Shown here piece after piece: positions 33,107 to 41,318 of a stretch of DNA of 64,000 bases. Both the position numbers and the translations under genes were made by a program. Source of the DNA: JAEYXS01 sp943367715. Its GTDB lineage: Bacteria > Verrucomicrobiota > Verrucomicrobiia > Limisphaerales > JAEYXS01. The stretch's first letter is position 1. Every line of letters starts with the position of its first letter. Under the pieces are notes generated by a model. That model was not told where the DNA came from and ran no database searches. It saw nothing but the letters and a program-made list of their open reading frames with translations. The stretch covers positions 1 to 64,000 of the forward strand of contig CALRJY020000001.1 in the NCBI GenBank assembly GCA_943367715.1, in the 5' to 3' direction.

Positions 33107-34285
33107 TCACTTGTTACCTGACCAGCGCGCGCCTTCGGCGGCTTGAGCCAGTGGTTGCCGGGTGCGGAAGCTCTGGGTGAAAGGGTTCTCTTTTTCTTCC
33201 ACCACATCGGCGATCAAATCTCCCATCAGGGGGGCGAACTTGAAGGCATGACCGCTATCTCCCGCAGCGATGATCAGGCCGGAGCGTTCTTTATCGTGAT
33301 CGATCCAGAAGCGGCCATCGAAGGTGTCGCAGTAGAGGCAAAGGCGCGTGCTGATGAGGGGGGCATCGGTCAGTTGGGGCAAGGAATCGCGAAGGAAGTT
33401 CCGGGCATGAGCAATCTCCTCCTGGTTGACCTCGCGCGCAGCATCGGGATGGATGCGGCGGCCGGGGCCGTGATTGGCGATCTTCAGGGTGCCGTCATCC
33501 AGTGCGGGGAAACCATACCAGCCGGTGCGGGCGATGTCGGCGGCCCAGACGGGAAACTGGGCGGCTTGGAACGCGGCGGCATCACCTGCTTGAAAATGGA
33601 AGATGGGCTGGGCGGTGCCCCACATGACCTGGCTGAGGTGTGGCAGCAGGGTGGGCGTCCATGCGCCAGTGGCGAACAGGACGAGGTCCGCGCGATGTCT
33701 TTCGCCGTGGGTATCGACAATGCCCACGATGCGGGAATCTTTTTCCCACAGGCTATCGAAGACAGTTTGTTCGCGGATGACCACGCCGGCGGCCTTGGCT
33801 TTGCTGGCGAGCATGGCCATCGTTTGGCCGCTGGCCGCCCAACCGCCATCCCGATTCAGATAGCCGCCGTGAAATTCAGCCTGGGACCAGGCGGGATACC
33901 TGGCCGAGATCGCTGGGGCATCCAATGGTTCTAGTCGACCGCGCGCGGCGAGATGATTGAAACTCCCGCCTTCAAAGGAGTCTGGGGTCATCGCGTGACG
34001 GGTGAGGACGAGGAAGCCGGTTTCGTGATAGAGGTCCTGTTGCCAGTCGTGATTCCACCGGCGCCAGCCTTCGATGGCGAGTTCAGCGAGGCGGGTGTGA
34101 AGTTCATCGGTGCCGTAATCCATCCGCACGACTTTGCTGATATCCGTAGAAGCGGCGGTGGGGCGGGGAATGTGGCCAGCCTCCAAAAGAGTCACGCGCC
34201 AGCCGCGCTGACGAAGGGACAAGGCCGAGGTGAGACCGAACTCGCCACCACCAACTATGAGGATGTGCCTTGAGCCCAACGGCAT
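33107..34285 (-). CDS. FAD-dependent amine oxidoreductase (sarcosine-oxidase-like)
   Basis: The 392-residue DAO-superfamily protein has the dinucleotide motif LIVGGGEFGLTSALSLRQRGW at residues 9-28, followed by TLLEAG. RLCLYCDTFDGRFWIDHDK near residue 325 carries cysteines at the site where monomeric sarcosine oxidases bind FAD covalently, and IIAAGDSGHAFKFAPLMGDLIAD ends the fold. It would oxidise an N-methyl or secondary amino acid to an imine with H2O2 release; substrate unknown. It is convergent with the acetyltransferase, four bases apart. Confidence 0.87.
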   Translation of the reverse strand: MPLGSRHILIVGGGEFGLTSALSLRQRGWRVTLLEAGHIPRPTAASTDISKVVRMDYGTDELHTRLAELAIEGWRRWNHDWQQDLYHETGFLVLTRHAMTPDSFEGGSFNHLAARGRLEPLDAPAISARYPAWSQAEFHGGYLNRDGGWAASGQTMAMLASKAKAAGVVIREQTVFDSLWEKDSRIVGIVDTHGERHRADLVLFATGAWTPTLLPHLSQVMWGTAQPIFHFQAGDAAAFQAAQFPVWAADIARTGWYGFPALDDGTLKIANHGPGRRIHPDAAREVNQEEIAHARNFLRDSLPQLTDAPLISTRLCLYCDTFDGRFWIDHDKERSGLIIAAGDSGHAFKFAPLMGDLIADVVEEKENPFTQSFRTRQPLAQAAEGARWSGNK

Positions 34286-34647
34286 GGGGGAAAGCTTAAT
34301 ACCGATTTTCAGAGATGCGAGCCGGAACGTGATGATGCTCTCCTTGGAAGGCTGTTCGATGAGCGGAACTCATCCGCCCGGGGCTTCTCCGTTTGTGACG
34401 GTATTTTAACAATAAAAGTGAGGGTGAAGGGACTATTTTTGAAGGGGAACGAGAGTTGAGATTAAAATCTTAAGTATCTGAAGTTCAGCAGGTTATAAAT
34501 ATAATTTGAGTGGACTTATTTTGCTGCATTTAGCCGATATGGCTGGCGAGGAACGGGTTAGGACGTGGGTTCGACTTATCGGGGTTTTGCGTCTAAATAG
34601 AGAAAGGCCAGATTGCCGGGCGGCAAGCGGGCCGGGACAACGGTGGG
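34286..34647. other. AT-rich gap, probable divergent control region
   Basis: About 360 bases with lower GC (TATTTTAACAATAAAAGTG; AAGTATCTGAAGTTCAGCAG; TTATAAATATAATTTG). No protein-like frame, tRNA or repeat family seen elsewhere in the window is visible. It likely holds promoters for the minus-strand oxidoreductase and the plus-strand HExxH gene. Confidence 0.45.
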
Positions 34648-34905
34648 ATGCAAAAAAGTCGTATGAAGAGCATGAAGATAGTAGAGCGTAAACTGGGCCG
34701 GGAGAGGGCTTTAGGGCAGGCCTTCAAGGAAGACAAGCTGATCGAGATCGATCCCCGACAGCCGTCGAAGGAGTATCTTGATACGGTTTTACACGAGGGG
34801 CTGCATATCGTGTTCCCGAGGCTTACGGAACGGAAAGTGGCGGCGGTATCGCGCAAGCTCTCCAAGCTCGTCTGGAAACAGGGGTATCGGAGGATTTATC
34901 GATAA
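34648..34905 (+). CDS. mini HExxH metallopeptidase-like protein
   Basis: An 85-residue protein (or 77-80 from ATGs at 34663 or 34672) whose middle reads EYLDTVLHEGLHIVFPRLTE, an exact HExxH zinc-protease motif, followed by KVAAVSRKLSKLVWKQGYRRIY. Small proteins with the pattern LDTL-I-HE-x-x-H and a C-terminal Lx-K/R-L-x-W-x-x-GYR occur widely in phages and bacteria without known function. It would be one of the smallest minimal gluzincin-like folds. Confidence 0.7.
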   Translation: MQKSRMKSMKIVERKLGRERALGQAFKEDKLIEIDPRQPSKEYLDTVLHEGLHIVFPRLTERKVAAVSRKLSKLVWKQGYRRIYR

Positions 34906-34915
34906 ACCATGACGG

Positions 34916-36208
34916 CTATTTGGCAGGCCACCAGGCGTCGAGCTTCTTGGTCAGGGCGGTGACGCGGCCGGGCTCTTTGGCGGCGAGATTGTTCTCTTCG
35001 AAAGGATCTTTTTTAAGGTCGTAGAGTTCGATGGGAGCATCGGGCTCGTTTTGTTTGGCGGGGACGATGAGTTTCCAGTGGTCCTCGATGGTCCAGCGCC
35101 AACGCAGGCTGGAGGCGGGGACTTGGAGATCGACGGCATTGTGGGTGAAGCATTCGCCGTAGATGGTCTGGCGGGCTTTTAGGGCTTTGGCATCGAAGAG
35201 GTCGATGCCTTGCATGTCTTTCGTGGAAGAAAGACCGGCGGCTTTGAGCAGCGTGGGCATGATGTCGATGGAGGTGGCGAGTTCGTCGCTCATCTGCGGT
35301 TTCACTTTGCCGGGCCAGCGGATCATGATGGGGGTGCGCACGCCGCCATCGTATTGGGATTGTTTGGACTTGGGCGCGTAACGGGGGGCCTCAGCGTTTT
35401 GGATCCAGCCGTTGTCGGCGACGTAAACGAAGATGGTGTTCTCGCGGAGGCCCTGCTGGTCGATGTGGTTCATCAGTTCGCCGCAGGTCTCATCGAACCA
35501 TTCTACCATGGCCCAGTATTTGGCGACGTGGAGGGAGTTCGTTTTATCCTGATACTTCTTCAAGAGGCGCTCGGGTGGCGTATGGGGATCGTGCGGGAGC
35601 AGAGGCGCGTACCAGACGAAGAAGGGTTTCTGCTCTTTCTTCGCGGTGGCGATGAAGTCGTAGATGGGCTGCATGGATTTGCGACCGATCTCTAGGCCGA
35701 CATCGCCGTGGCGGCCGCCTTGCGTCATGCCGTGGGTGAAGCCGCCATGGGTGTAACTCTTCTGCCACCACTTGCCGGTCTGGAGGCTGAGGTAGTTTTT
35801 CTCCTTCAAGGCGCGAGGCAAGGTGGGCACGGCCTCGATGAACTGGGACATGATCTCGCGGCCTTGGTCGAAGGCGGGGGATTGCTGAAATTCTTTGTTC
35901 GTCATGCCTTTCGGGATGGCGGGATCGTTGCTGGTCACCTTGTGTTGATGCGGGTAGAGGCCAGTGATCATGGAGGCGAGGCTGGGGCAGCAGAGGCTGC
36001 CGGGGACGTAGCCGCGCTTGAAGGTGAGGCTCTCGGCGGCGAGTTTGTCGAGGTTGGGCGTCTTGATGTGCGGGTGGCCCATGAAGCCGTAATCGGTCCA
36101 CGCGTGATCGTCGGAGACGATCATGACGATGTTCGGGGGGGCGGAGGCGGCGCGGGCCGTAAATGCGCAGAGCAGGAGGAGAGTGGAGAGGAGATGCTTA
36201 AGACGCAT
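34916..36208 (-). CDS. secreted sulfatase
   Basis: A 430-residue exported sulfatase (signal peptide about 1-21). Metal and active-site motifs are NIVMIVSDDHAWTDYG (D33, D34), SLCCPSLASMITGLYPHQH with Cys73 at the formylglycine position, LPHDPHTPPE, and VADNGW. The conserved Arg of C-x-P-S-R is Leu77, a variant I recall in a planctomycete/verrucomicrobial heparan-N-sulfatase-like group. ELYDLKKDPFEENNLA marks the C-terminus. Unlike the sulfatase at 15530-16933 it keeps the cysteine, so it can be matured. Confidence 0.92.
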   Translation of the reverse strand: MRLKHLLSTLLLLCAFTARAASAPPNIVMIVSDDHAWTDYGFMGHPHIKTPNLDKLAAESLTFKRGYVPGSLCCPSLASMITGLYPHQHKVTSNDPAIPKGMTNKEFQQSPAFDQGREIMSQFIEAVPTLPRALKEKNYLSLQTGKWWQKSYTHGGFTHGMTQGGRHGDVGLEIGRKSMQPIYDFIATAKKEQKPFFVWYAPLLPHDPHTPPERLLKKYQDKTNSLHVAKYWAMVEWFDETCGELMNHIDQQGLRENTIFVYVADNGWIQNAEAPRYAPKSKQSQYDGGVRTPIMIRWPGKVKPQMSDELATSIDIMPTLLKAAGLSSTKDMQGIDLFDAKALKARQTIYGECFTHNAVDLQVPASSLRWRWTIEDHWKLIVPAKQNEPDAPIELYDLKKDPFEENNLAAKEPGRVTALTKKLDAWWPAK

Positions 36209-36253
36209 ATTTTTAAATTTCCATTACTTCAGATTTGGGCGCGCTTTGCTTCG

Positions 36254-36298
36254 ACTCACCCCTCACCCCGGCCCTCTCCCCGTTAGGGGCGAGGGAGA
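36254..36298 (+). repeat. CTCACCCCGGCCCTCTCCC-type palindrome, family E, copy 2
   Basis: CCCCTCACCCCGGCCCTCTC, then CCCGTTAGGGG, then CGAGGGAG. The arms CCCTCTCCCCG and AGGGGCGAGGG pair imperfectly. It lies just upstream of the sulfatase gene start. Confidence 0.8.
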
Positions 36299-36396
36299 CA
36301 GTTTGTTGCTGCTGTTATAACTATGGGTGCGCAGTGAGCTATTGCCGTTTTATTTCTGCTATCTTGGACGTGGTGAATTGGTGCGAAGGTTACCCT

Positions 36397-37305
36397 TTAT
36401 TTGGTCAGGTTGGCAAAGACCATTTCCCGTTTGTAGTTGGGTTGCGGGCCGTCCTGACTGGCGACATAAGCGCCGAGGGCGCAGGCATCCGTGAGGAGTT
36501 TTTGCGGTTCGGCGAGGGTGACGGAGGAAAGGAGGCCGGAGACGAGGGCGGCGGTGAAGGCATCGCCGGAGCCGATGGTGTCACGCACGGTCACGGAGGG
36601 AGCGGTGGCGGAGATGGTCCGGCCATCATGGAACCAGAGCGCTCCGTGTTCACCGCGCGTGATACAGATGTTGCGACAGGGGATTTTCGTTTGGAGGACG
36701 GCGAGTTGGGCTTGGATCAAAGGTTCGTTGGCATCGGCATCGGCGGCAGCGGTGTGGTCGGTGAGGCGGAGGAGTTCGCTGGCGTTGAGCTTGAGGACGT
36801 CGGTCTGTTCGGCGAGTTCCAAGATGAGAGGGATATTGATGTAGGGCGGGCGGAGGTTGACGTCGAAGACGCGGAGGCCGTGCTTTTTGGTCAGGAGTTT
36901 TTTCAGGACAGCGAGATTTTCTTCATGACGTAAGGCCAGGGAGCCGAAGATGAGGGCGATGCTTTGCTGGTTGGCTTCGTGGACGGCGGCGGTATCGGGC
37001 AAGCGGTCCCACGCGGCGGGGTCGGCGAATTCGTAGGTGGCGTTACCGGAGGCATCGAGCGAGGCATCGACCGTGCCGGTGGGGAGTTCCTCGTCCACGT
37101 GGATGAGCTGGTCCGAGAGGCCACGGGCGCGGATGCGTTTCAGCGTTTGTGCGCCCAGCCAGTCATTGCCGAGGGCGGAGAGCATGACCGGTGTGTGACC
37201 GAGCTGCTTGAGATGATAGGCGACGTTGAAGGGCGCGCCGCCGAGGAACAGGCCGTGCGGGAGGCAATCCCAGAGGACTTCGCCGAAGCAGAGGATGGTG
37301 CTCAT
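36397..37305 (-). CDS. PfkB-family carbohydrate kinase (fructokinase-like)
   Basis: A 302-residue ribokinase-fold enzyme. FGEVLWDCLPHGLFLGGAPFNVAYHLKQLG is the N-terminal PfkB block, and DTIGSGDAFTAAL contains the catalytic Asp and anion hole (GSGD). The short lid and FGEVLWD start resemble fructokinases. It would phosphorylate a free sugar; fructose is the best guess only by similarity. It lies between the sulfatase and nth on the same strand. Confidence 0.9.
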   Translation of the reverse strand: MSTILCFGEVLWDCLPHGLFLGGAPFNVAYHLKQLGHTPVMLSALGNDWLGAQTLKRIRARGLSDQLIHVDEELPTGTVDASLDASGNATYEFADPAAWDRLPDTAAVHEANQQSIALIFGSLALRHEENLAVLKKLLTKKHGLRVFDVNLRPPYINIPLILELAEQTDVLKLNASELLRLTDHTAAADADANEPLIQAQLAVLQTKIPCRNICITRGEHGALWFHDGRTISATAPSVTVRDTIGSGDAFTAALVSGLLSSVTLAEPQKLLTDACALGAYVASQDGPQPNYKREMVFANLTK

Positions 37306-37320
37306 GTGACGGGAAAAGTT

Positions 37321-37354
37321 TTAACCACAGATGGACATAGATGCACACAGATTT
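37321..37354 (+). repeat. ACAGATG-type repeat, family F, copy 1
   Basis: TTAACCACAGATGGACATAG then ATGCACACAGAT is a tandem of ~12-base (ACAGATGNNCAT) units, a repeat type common in Planctomycetes and Verrucomicrobia genomes. A relative is at 41251-41285. Confidence 0.6.
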
Positions 37355-37438
37355 TGGCGGGTTGCACCCGCAGGCCAATAATTCAGAACGAAAACATTAC
37401 AAGGTGATATGTGTTTTCGGTGGCGCTTGGCTGGCTCA

Positions 37439-37484
37439 CTCCTCACCCTCGGTCCCTCTCCTCGTTGAGAGGAGAGGGATGAGC
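37439..37484 (+). repeat. CTCACCCTCGGTCCCTCTCC-type palindrome, family E, copy 3
   Basis: CCTCACCCTCGGTCCCTCTC, CTCGTTGAG, AGGAGAGGGATGAG. CCCTCTCCTC pairs with GAGGAGAGGG around GTTGA. It lies in the 211-base gap between nth and the kinase gene. Confidence 0.75.
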
Positions 37485-37516
37485 GATGGCCGCAGTAAAA
37501 ACGACGGACGGGGGCA

Positions 37517-38170
37517 TTACACTTTATCCGCGCTGGGGCAGAGGGGGCGGAGTTCGCAGTTGGGGCAGTCGGGGTTTCTGGCGTAGCAGCGGCGGCGACC
37601 GTGGAAGATGAGTTGATGGCTGAAGGTACACCAGTCCGGTTGCGGTACGAGTTTCATGAGGTCTTGCTCGATGTGCTTGGGATCGGTCTCACGCGTGAGG
37701 CCAAGGCGATGAGAGAGGCGGCCTACGTGGGTGTCTACGACGACACCGACGTTGGTGTTGAAGGCGTTGCCGAGCACGACGTTCGCGGTCTTGCGGCCCA
37801 CACCATCGAGGGCGACGAGTTCATCCATGGTCTGCGGCACTTCGCCGCCATGCCGTTCGATTAGGGTGCGGCAGGTGGACTGGATGTTCTTCGCCTTCGC
37901 GCGGTAGAGGCCGATGCGGCGGATGTCCTCGGCGAATTCCGTGGGGCTGGCGTTCGCGTAATCGGCGGCGGTTTTGTATTTCTGAAAGAGTTTTTCGGTG
38001 ACGATGTTCACCTGTTTATCGGTGCATTGGGCGGAGAGGATGGTGGCGATGAGGAGTTCCAGCGCATTGGAGTTGTTCAGCTCGCAATAGGCGTTGGGAT
38101 AAATCTTATGCAGCGCGGCAATGAGCTGCTGGGCGCGTTCGTGTCTGGCAGCGAAGGACTCGCGAGGCAT
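37517..38170 (-). CDS. nth: endonuclease III (DNA glycosylase/AP lyase)
   Basis: At 217 residues it has full length. The helix-hairpin-helix LDGVGRKTANVVLGNAF holds the catalytic lysine, VVVDTHVGRLSHRLGL the catalytic aspartate, and CYARNPDCPNCELRPLC the 4Fe-4S cysteines in C-x6-C-x2-C-x5-C spacing. It removes oxidised pyrimidines in base-excision repair. Confidence 0.96.
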   Translation of the reverse strand: MPRESFAARHERAQQLIAALHKIYPNAYCELNNSNALELLIATILSAQCTDKQVNIVTEKLFQKYKTAADYANASPTEFAEDIRRIGLYRAKAKNIQSTCRTLIERHGGEVPQTMDELVALDGVGRKTANVVLGNAFNTNVGVVVDTHVGRLSHRLGLTRETDPKHIEQDLMKLVPQPDWCTFSHQLIFHGRRRCYARNPDCPNCELRPLCPSADKV

Positions 38171-38280
38171 GGCTCAAATTGTCCGACAATTTGAAAATGA
38201 CCAAGGAAGAAATGCCGGTTGCACCGGCTGGCCAATACATCGGACTATAGATATCGAAAGGAAGGCGGGTACTGCGACGG

Positions 38281-38320
38281 ACGGCAACTTACTGCCGGCT
38301 GGAATCCGGCAGCACGGGCT
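38281..38320 (+). repeat. GGCAACTTAC-type repeat, family G, copy 1
   Basis: GGCAACTTACTGCCGGCTGG then AATCCGGCAGCACGGG. TGCCGG and CCGGCA pair. It is nearly identical to 39508-39544. Confidence 0.65.
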
Positions 38321-38354
38321 TCGCGCTATGTCGGAGTGCTTGCGAACGGTGGTG

Positions 38355-38846
38355 TCAGGGCAATATTGGACCTTGAATATAATCCCACTCTTTATGGCGT
38401 TGGAAAATCAAATTCTGGAGGTCTTTGAGCTGGTGACGTTGAAACAACTCGAGTCCGGCGATGTCTTGTTCAGATTTGGTGCGGACGGTTTTGTAGGTGC
38501 CGTTCACAATGCCCATGATTTTGTAGCAATCATCGGTTTTGTCTGGCGGGGAATATGCCCGCATACCCCAAGCTTCCTGTTCCGATTCAAAGGGGATATG
38601 GCCGAATTTGTATAGTGGAGTAGAGTCACTGGACCAAAGCCATACGTAGACAAAAAAGCGAGGGGTTAAAGATGGAAGCTGTGAAAGCGGAGACAATCTG
38701 CCCCGGGACAGGAAAGGCAATACCCCATGGCCGTAATGATATAACCGCAGATAGCAGAAAACATCGTTTTCAAGACCGACGCCGGTGATGTCCCCCGGGT
38801 AACTACCGAGCTGAGAAAAACGGTGTTTGTCGGCGGCTTTGCTCAT
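38355..38846 (-). CDS. hypothetical protein
   Basis: A 163-residue frame with protein-like aromatic and charged composition (GDITGVGLENDVFCYLRLYHYGHG; FFVYVWLWSSDSTPLYKFGHIPF; KTDDCYKIMGIVNGTYKTVRTKSEQD). It begins 13 bases after the upstream secreted-protein gene on the same strand, so both may share an operon. There is no signal peptide and no clear ribosome site; I am not certain it is a real gene. Confidence 0.45.
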   Translation of the reverse strand: MSKAADKHRFSQLGSYPGDITGVGLENDVFCYLRLYHYGHGVLPFLSRGRLSPLSQLPSLTPRFFVYVWLWSSDSTPLYKFGHIPFESEQEAWGMRAYSPPDKTDDCYKIMGIVNGTYKTVRTKSEQDIAGLELFQRHQLKDLQNLIFQRHKEWDYIQGPILP

Positions 38847-38859
38847 AGAACACGACGGT

Positions 38860-39414
38860 TTATTCAGCAGGTGTTGAGGCTTTAGGCGGACGGTTTGATT
38901 TTATCATCCGGATGGTGACGGGCAGGTTATTGGTCGATTGTAAGTCTTCGATGATGCTGATCTTCAGCGGGTGGACAAAAAGGGTGTAATCAGAAGTTTC
39001 GCCTCCCCTTGTGGAAACCCCACCGTGTTCAATGTAGCTATCATAGCCATCGCCTTGATAGCTGCCGCCACCTAGAGCTTTCCATTTCGAGCGCAATGGT
39101 ATCCATGGCTTCTCGGCCCATGATGTCTTGAGGCGGCTCTTGGTGGTTTGTTCTGCCGCAAAATCCCTGTCATCCATCCGGTAGCACCAGACCGAGAAAG
39201 GTTTTTTATCCGGCAAAATAAACACGATGGCATCGTTCTCCTTTAGGATGAGTTTCTTTTCAAAGGGAATATCAGCTTCAGTGATTGTGATCTTTTGGAC
39301 GTGTTCATGAGGGAAATAGATTTCCTTATCTGCCGATTTTGGTTGATCGGCAGTAAACGCGACAAAGGTCCAAGCAATGAGAACGACAGCAATAAGAATT
39401 GGGCGAGGTTTCAT
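38860..39414 (-). CDS. secreted protein, unknown
   Basis: A 184-residue protein with a signal peptide (about 1-21, LIAVVLIAWTFVAFTA). The mature domain starts YFPHEHVQKITITEADIPFEKKLILKENDAIVFILPDKKPF and ends LFVHPLKISIIEDLQSTNNLPVTIRMIKS, consistent with a small beta-rich exported fold. No family recognised. Confidence 0.65.
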   Translation of the reverse strand: MKPRPILIAVVLIAWTFVAFTADQPKSADKEIYFPHEHVQKITITEADIPFEKKLILKENDAIVFILPDKKPFSVWCYRMDDRDFAAEQTTKSRLKTSWAEKPWIPLRSKWKALGGGSYQGDGYDSYIEHGGVSTRGGETSDYTLFVHPLKISIIEDLQSTNNLPVTIRMIKSNRPPKASTPAE

Positions 39415-39830
39415 GGGCGTTTGCTTCTTGGTCAGGCAACAATAACGAGGCGAGTGTTTTCAGCAAGGCAAACACGCGACTGTGAAGCTGCGTGGGCTTA
39501 GCCGAAAGGCAACTTACGGCCGGTTGAAATCCGGCAGCACGGGGTGCCGGTTTCGTCGGTCCAAGGGGGGAATAGGTAGAATACCTCGGCACATGTACAT
39601 AAGTGCCGAGGTTGGACCGGGGGAGAGGGGCGAGGGGATTGGGGCCCGCTAAAGGGCGCGAAACTGGGAGGGGGAGAAGGTTGATGCGCCCCGACTGAAG
39701 CCGGGGTGAAAATTTCGCTAATTGGCGCGAATTATTTTTAGGGAAATGGGGGTTTTAGGGGTGGAGTTTGATTTAAGTGGCTGATTTGCAAATGGTTAGG
39801 ATGGTTTGAAATATTTTTAAGAAAAGGGGA
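39415..39830. other. intergenic region with repeat G and GC-rich blocks
   Basis: Almost 500 bases lie between the divergent gene at 38860-39414 and the small gene at 39898. It contains repeat family G copy 2 (39508-39544), a CCCCGACTGAAGCCGGGG palindromic block near 39690-39707, and an AT-rich stretch before 39830. No supported gene is visible. Confidence 0.5.
39508..39544 (+). repeat. GGCAACTTAC-type repeat, family G, copy 2
   Basis: GGCAACTTACGGCCGGTTGA then AATCCGGCAGCACGGGG matches 38281-38320 with few changes. The two copies flank the pair of genes at 38355-39414, about 1.2 kb apart in the same orientation, so recombination between them could delete that pair. Confidence 0.7.
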
Positions 39831-39853
39831 CCTAGGACAGCGGATGTCCTACA
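39831..39853. promoter_or_regulatory. perfect hairpin in the leader of the small WFxxMR gene
   Basis: TAGGACA (39833-39839), GCGGA loop, TGTCCTA (39845-39851) is a seven-base-pair perfect hairpin about 45 bases before the ATG at 39898. It follows an AT-rich stretch suited to a promoter. It may be a leader structure or another extragenic palindrome. Confidence 0.4.
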
Positions 39854-39897
39854 CCCCTCTTCATAGTGGACGCAGAACATTAAACAAAAGGTTCACT

Positions 39898-40083
39898 ATG
39901 AAACTGACAGAACAGAGCGAAATGAAGGTGGAAACGGGATGCCAGCCGGTGAGTCGGCGGTATCGGCGGGTCTCGCAGGCGAACTGGTGGTTCGGGCAGA
40001 TGCGCGGGGCGGTGGAGCATGTGGCACCGGGTGAGCCTGCGAGGGCGCGGGTGGAGCAGCGGACGTTGCCGCTGGGGAATTAA
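39898..40083 (+). CDS. small basic protein with WFGQMR motif
   Basis: The 61-residue frame from the ATG at 39898 has AAAGG at correct spacing. The middle reads SRRYRRVSQANWWFGQMRGA, then VEHVAPGEP, ending RVEQRTLPLGN. I recall similar short basic proteins with an N-W/Y-W-F-x-x-M-R core in verrucomicrobial and planctomycete genomes, often in several copies, with no function known. The upstream ATG at 39844 is in frame but has no ribosome site. Confidence 0.6.
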   Translation: MKLTEQSEMKVETGCQPVSRRYRRVSQANWWFGQMRGAVEHVAPGEPARARVEQRTLPLGN

Positions 40084-40237
40084 GGGGATGAGTATCGAGG
40101 CGCCAACGATGACTCTCAAGCTCAGGAAGGATAGGAAAAGTAAGGTCGAATCAGAGGGACGTTTTGCGCGTCAATACTGGCACACCGATGGGCTTGCTCT
40201 TGAGGGTATTTGGCTGTTTAGTCGTCGGGTCACACGC

Positions 40238-41248
40238 ATGAATACTTGGCATAAATTGGGTTTGTTGTTGGTCGCCACTTTGGCGGCGGGTTCGCTGGAG
40301 GCAGCGGCATTGAAATGGGAGCCGCAGAAGGGCGAAACGATCGTCGTGCTCGGGAACACGTTCGCCGAGCGGATGATGTCCTCGAGTTACTTCGAGGCGG
40401 CGCTGCACGCGCAGTATCCGAATCACAATCTGCGCGTGCGCAGCATGGCGTGGAGTGCGGATGAGATCTCGCTGCAGCCACGGCCGTATCTCTTCGGTGA
40501 TCTGAAGGACAAGCTCTCGCTGCCGAAGGAGAATGTGGACCCGAAGGAAGTGTGGTTCAACGGCGTGGGAGCGGATGCGCTGATCTTGTGCTTCGGCATG
40601 AATGAGTCGTTCCAGGGCGAGGCGGGGCTGGCGAAGTTCCGCACGGACCTGGATGCGTATCTGAAGAATCATCTGGCGCAGAAGTATAACGGGAAGACGG
40701 CTCCGAGGTTGTTGCTGGTATCGCCCATCGCGCATGAAAATCTCGGCAAGCCGTTGCCGGATGGTGTGCAGCGCAACAAAGACTTGGCCAAGTATGTGAA
40801 GGTGATGAGCGAGGTGGCGGAGGCGAACAAGGTGCCGTTCATCGATCTGTTCACACCGCACACGGAATGGCTGAAAAAGAATCCGAAAGAGAAGCTGACG
40901 CTTAATGGCATTCATCAGACGGAGCAGGGTGACTGGATGTTCAGCCAGTGGATGGCGCAGCAGCTCGGGTGGTTCGATGGGAAGGTGGCGACCTCGGGAG
41001 CGAAGGAGGCGGAGAGTTTCCGGGAGACGGTGGCGTACAAGAATGACCGGTTCTGGATCCATTTCCGCGCGGTGAACGGGGAATACATCTATGGACGTCG
41101 CCGCCAGATCTGGGCGCAGAACGTGCCGATGATCGCGGATGAAGAGATGCGGCGCCTGTGGCAGGTGGATGAGGATGCGGACCAGGATATCTTCAAGGCG
41201 AAGAAGCCGCTGGTGGCGCAGGTGTGGGCGGAGAAGCCGGGGAAGTGA
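40238..41248 (+). CDS. secreted SGNH/GDSL-type hydrolase
   Basis: The ATG at 40238 gives 336 residues with a signal peptide (about 1-22). Blocks are IVVLGNTFAERMM (block I variant), LILCFGMNESFQG (Gly/Asn oxyanion blocks) and LTLNGIHQTEQGDWM (His catalytic region). This kind of SGNH domain is often found fused to, or beside, planctomycete-type membrane-bound dehydrogenases, and here the next gene is one. A long upstream frame extension from 40019 is not used. Confidence 0.8.
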   Translation: MNTWHKLGLLLVATLAAGSLEAAALKWEPQKGETIVVLGNTFAERMMSSSYFEAALHAQYPNHNLRVRSMAWSADEISLQPRPYLFGDLKDKLSLPKENVDPKEVWFNGVGADALILCFGMNESFQGEAGLAKFRTDLDAYLKNHLAQKYNGKTAPRLLLVSPIAHENLGKPLPDGVQRNKDLAKYVKVMSEVAEANKVPFIDLFTPHTEWLKKNPKEKLTLNGIHQTEQGDWMFSQWMAQQLGWFDGKVATSGAKEAESFRETVAYKNDRFWIHFRAVNGEYIYGRRRQIWAQNVPMIADEEMRRLWQVDEDADQDIFKAKKPLVAQVWAEKPGK

Positions 41249-41250
41249 GT

Positions 41251-41285
41251 TTAACCGCAGATGGGCGCAGATAAGCGCAGATGGG
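41251..41285 (+). repeat. ACAGATG-type repeat, family F, copy 2
   Basis: TTAACCGCAGATGGGCGCAG then ATAAGCGCAGATGGGG has the same TTAACCRCAGATG unit followed by two degenerate repeats. It lies directly between the SGNH gene stop and the giant dehydrogenase start. Confidence 0.6.
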
Positions 41286-41318
41286 GAAAAAGGCAGAGAA
41301 TGCGGGGAGTTTAAAAAA

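Noticed and set aside
34286..34647. tRNA or small structured RNA in the AT-rich gap
   Set aside because: No cloverleaf, T-loop GTTCGAATC core or terminal CCA arrangement could be drawn.
39844..39897. Longer start for the small WFGQMR protein
   Set aside because: The upstream ATG lies inside the leader hairpin and has no ribosome site; the ATG at 39898 has AAAGG at proper spacing.
37321..41285. CRISPR array from the ACAGATG-type repeats
   Set aside because: The units are about 12 bases, degenerate, occur in two separate short clusters and have no unique spacers.
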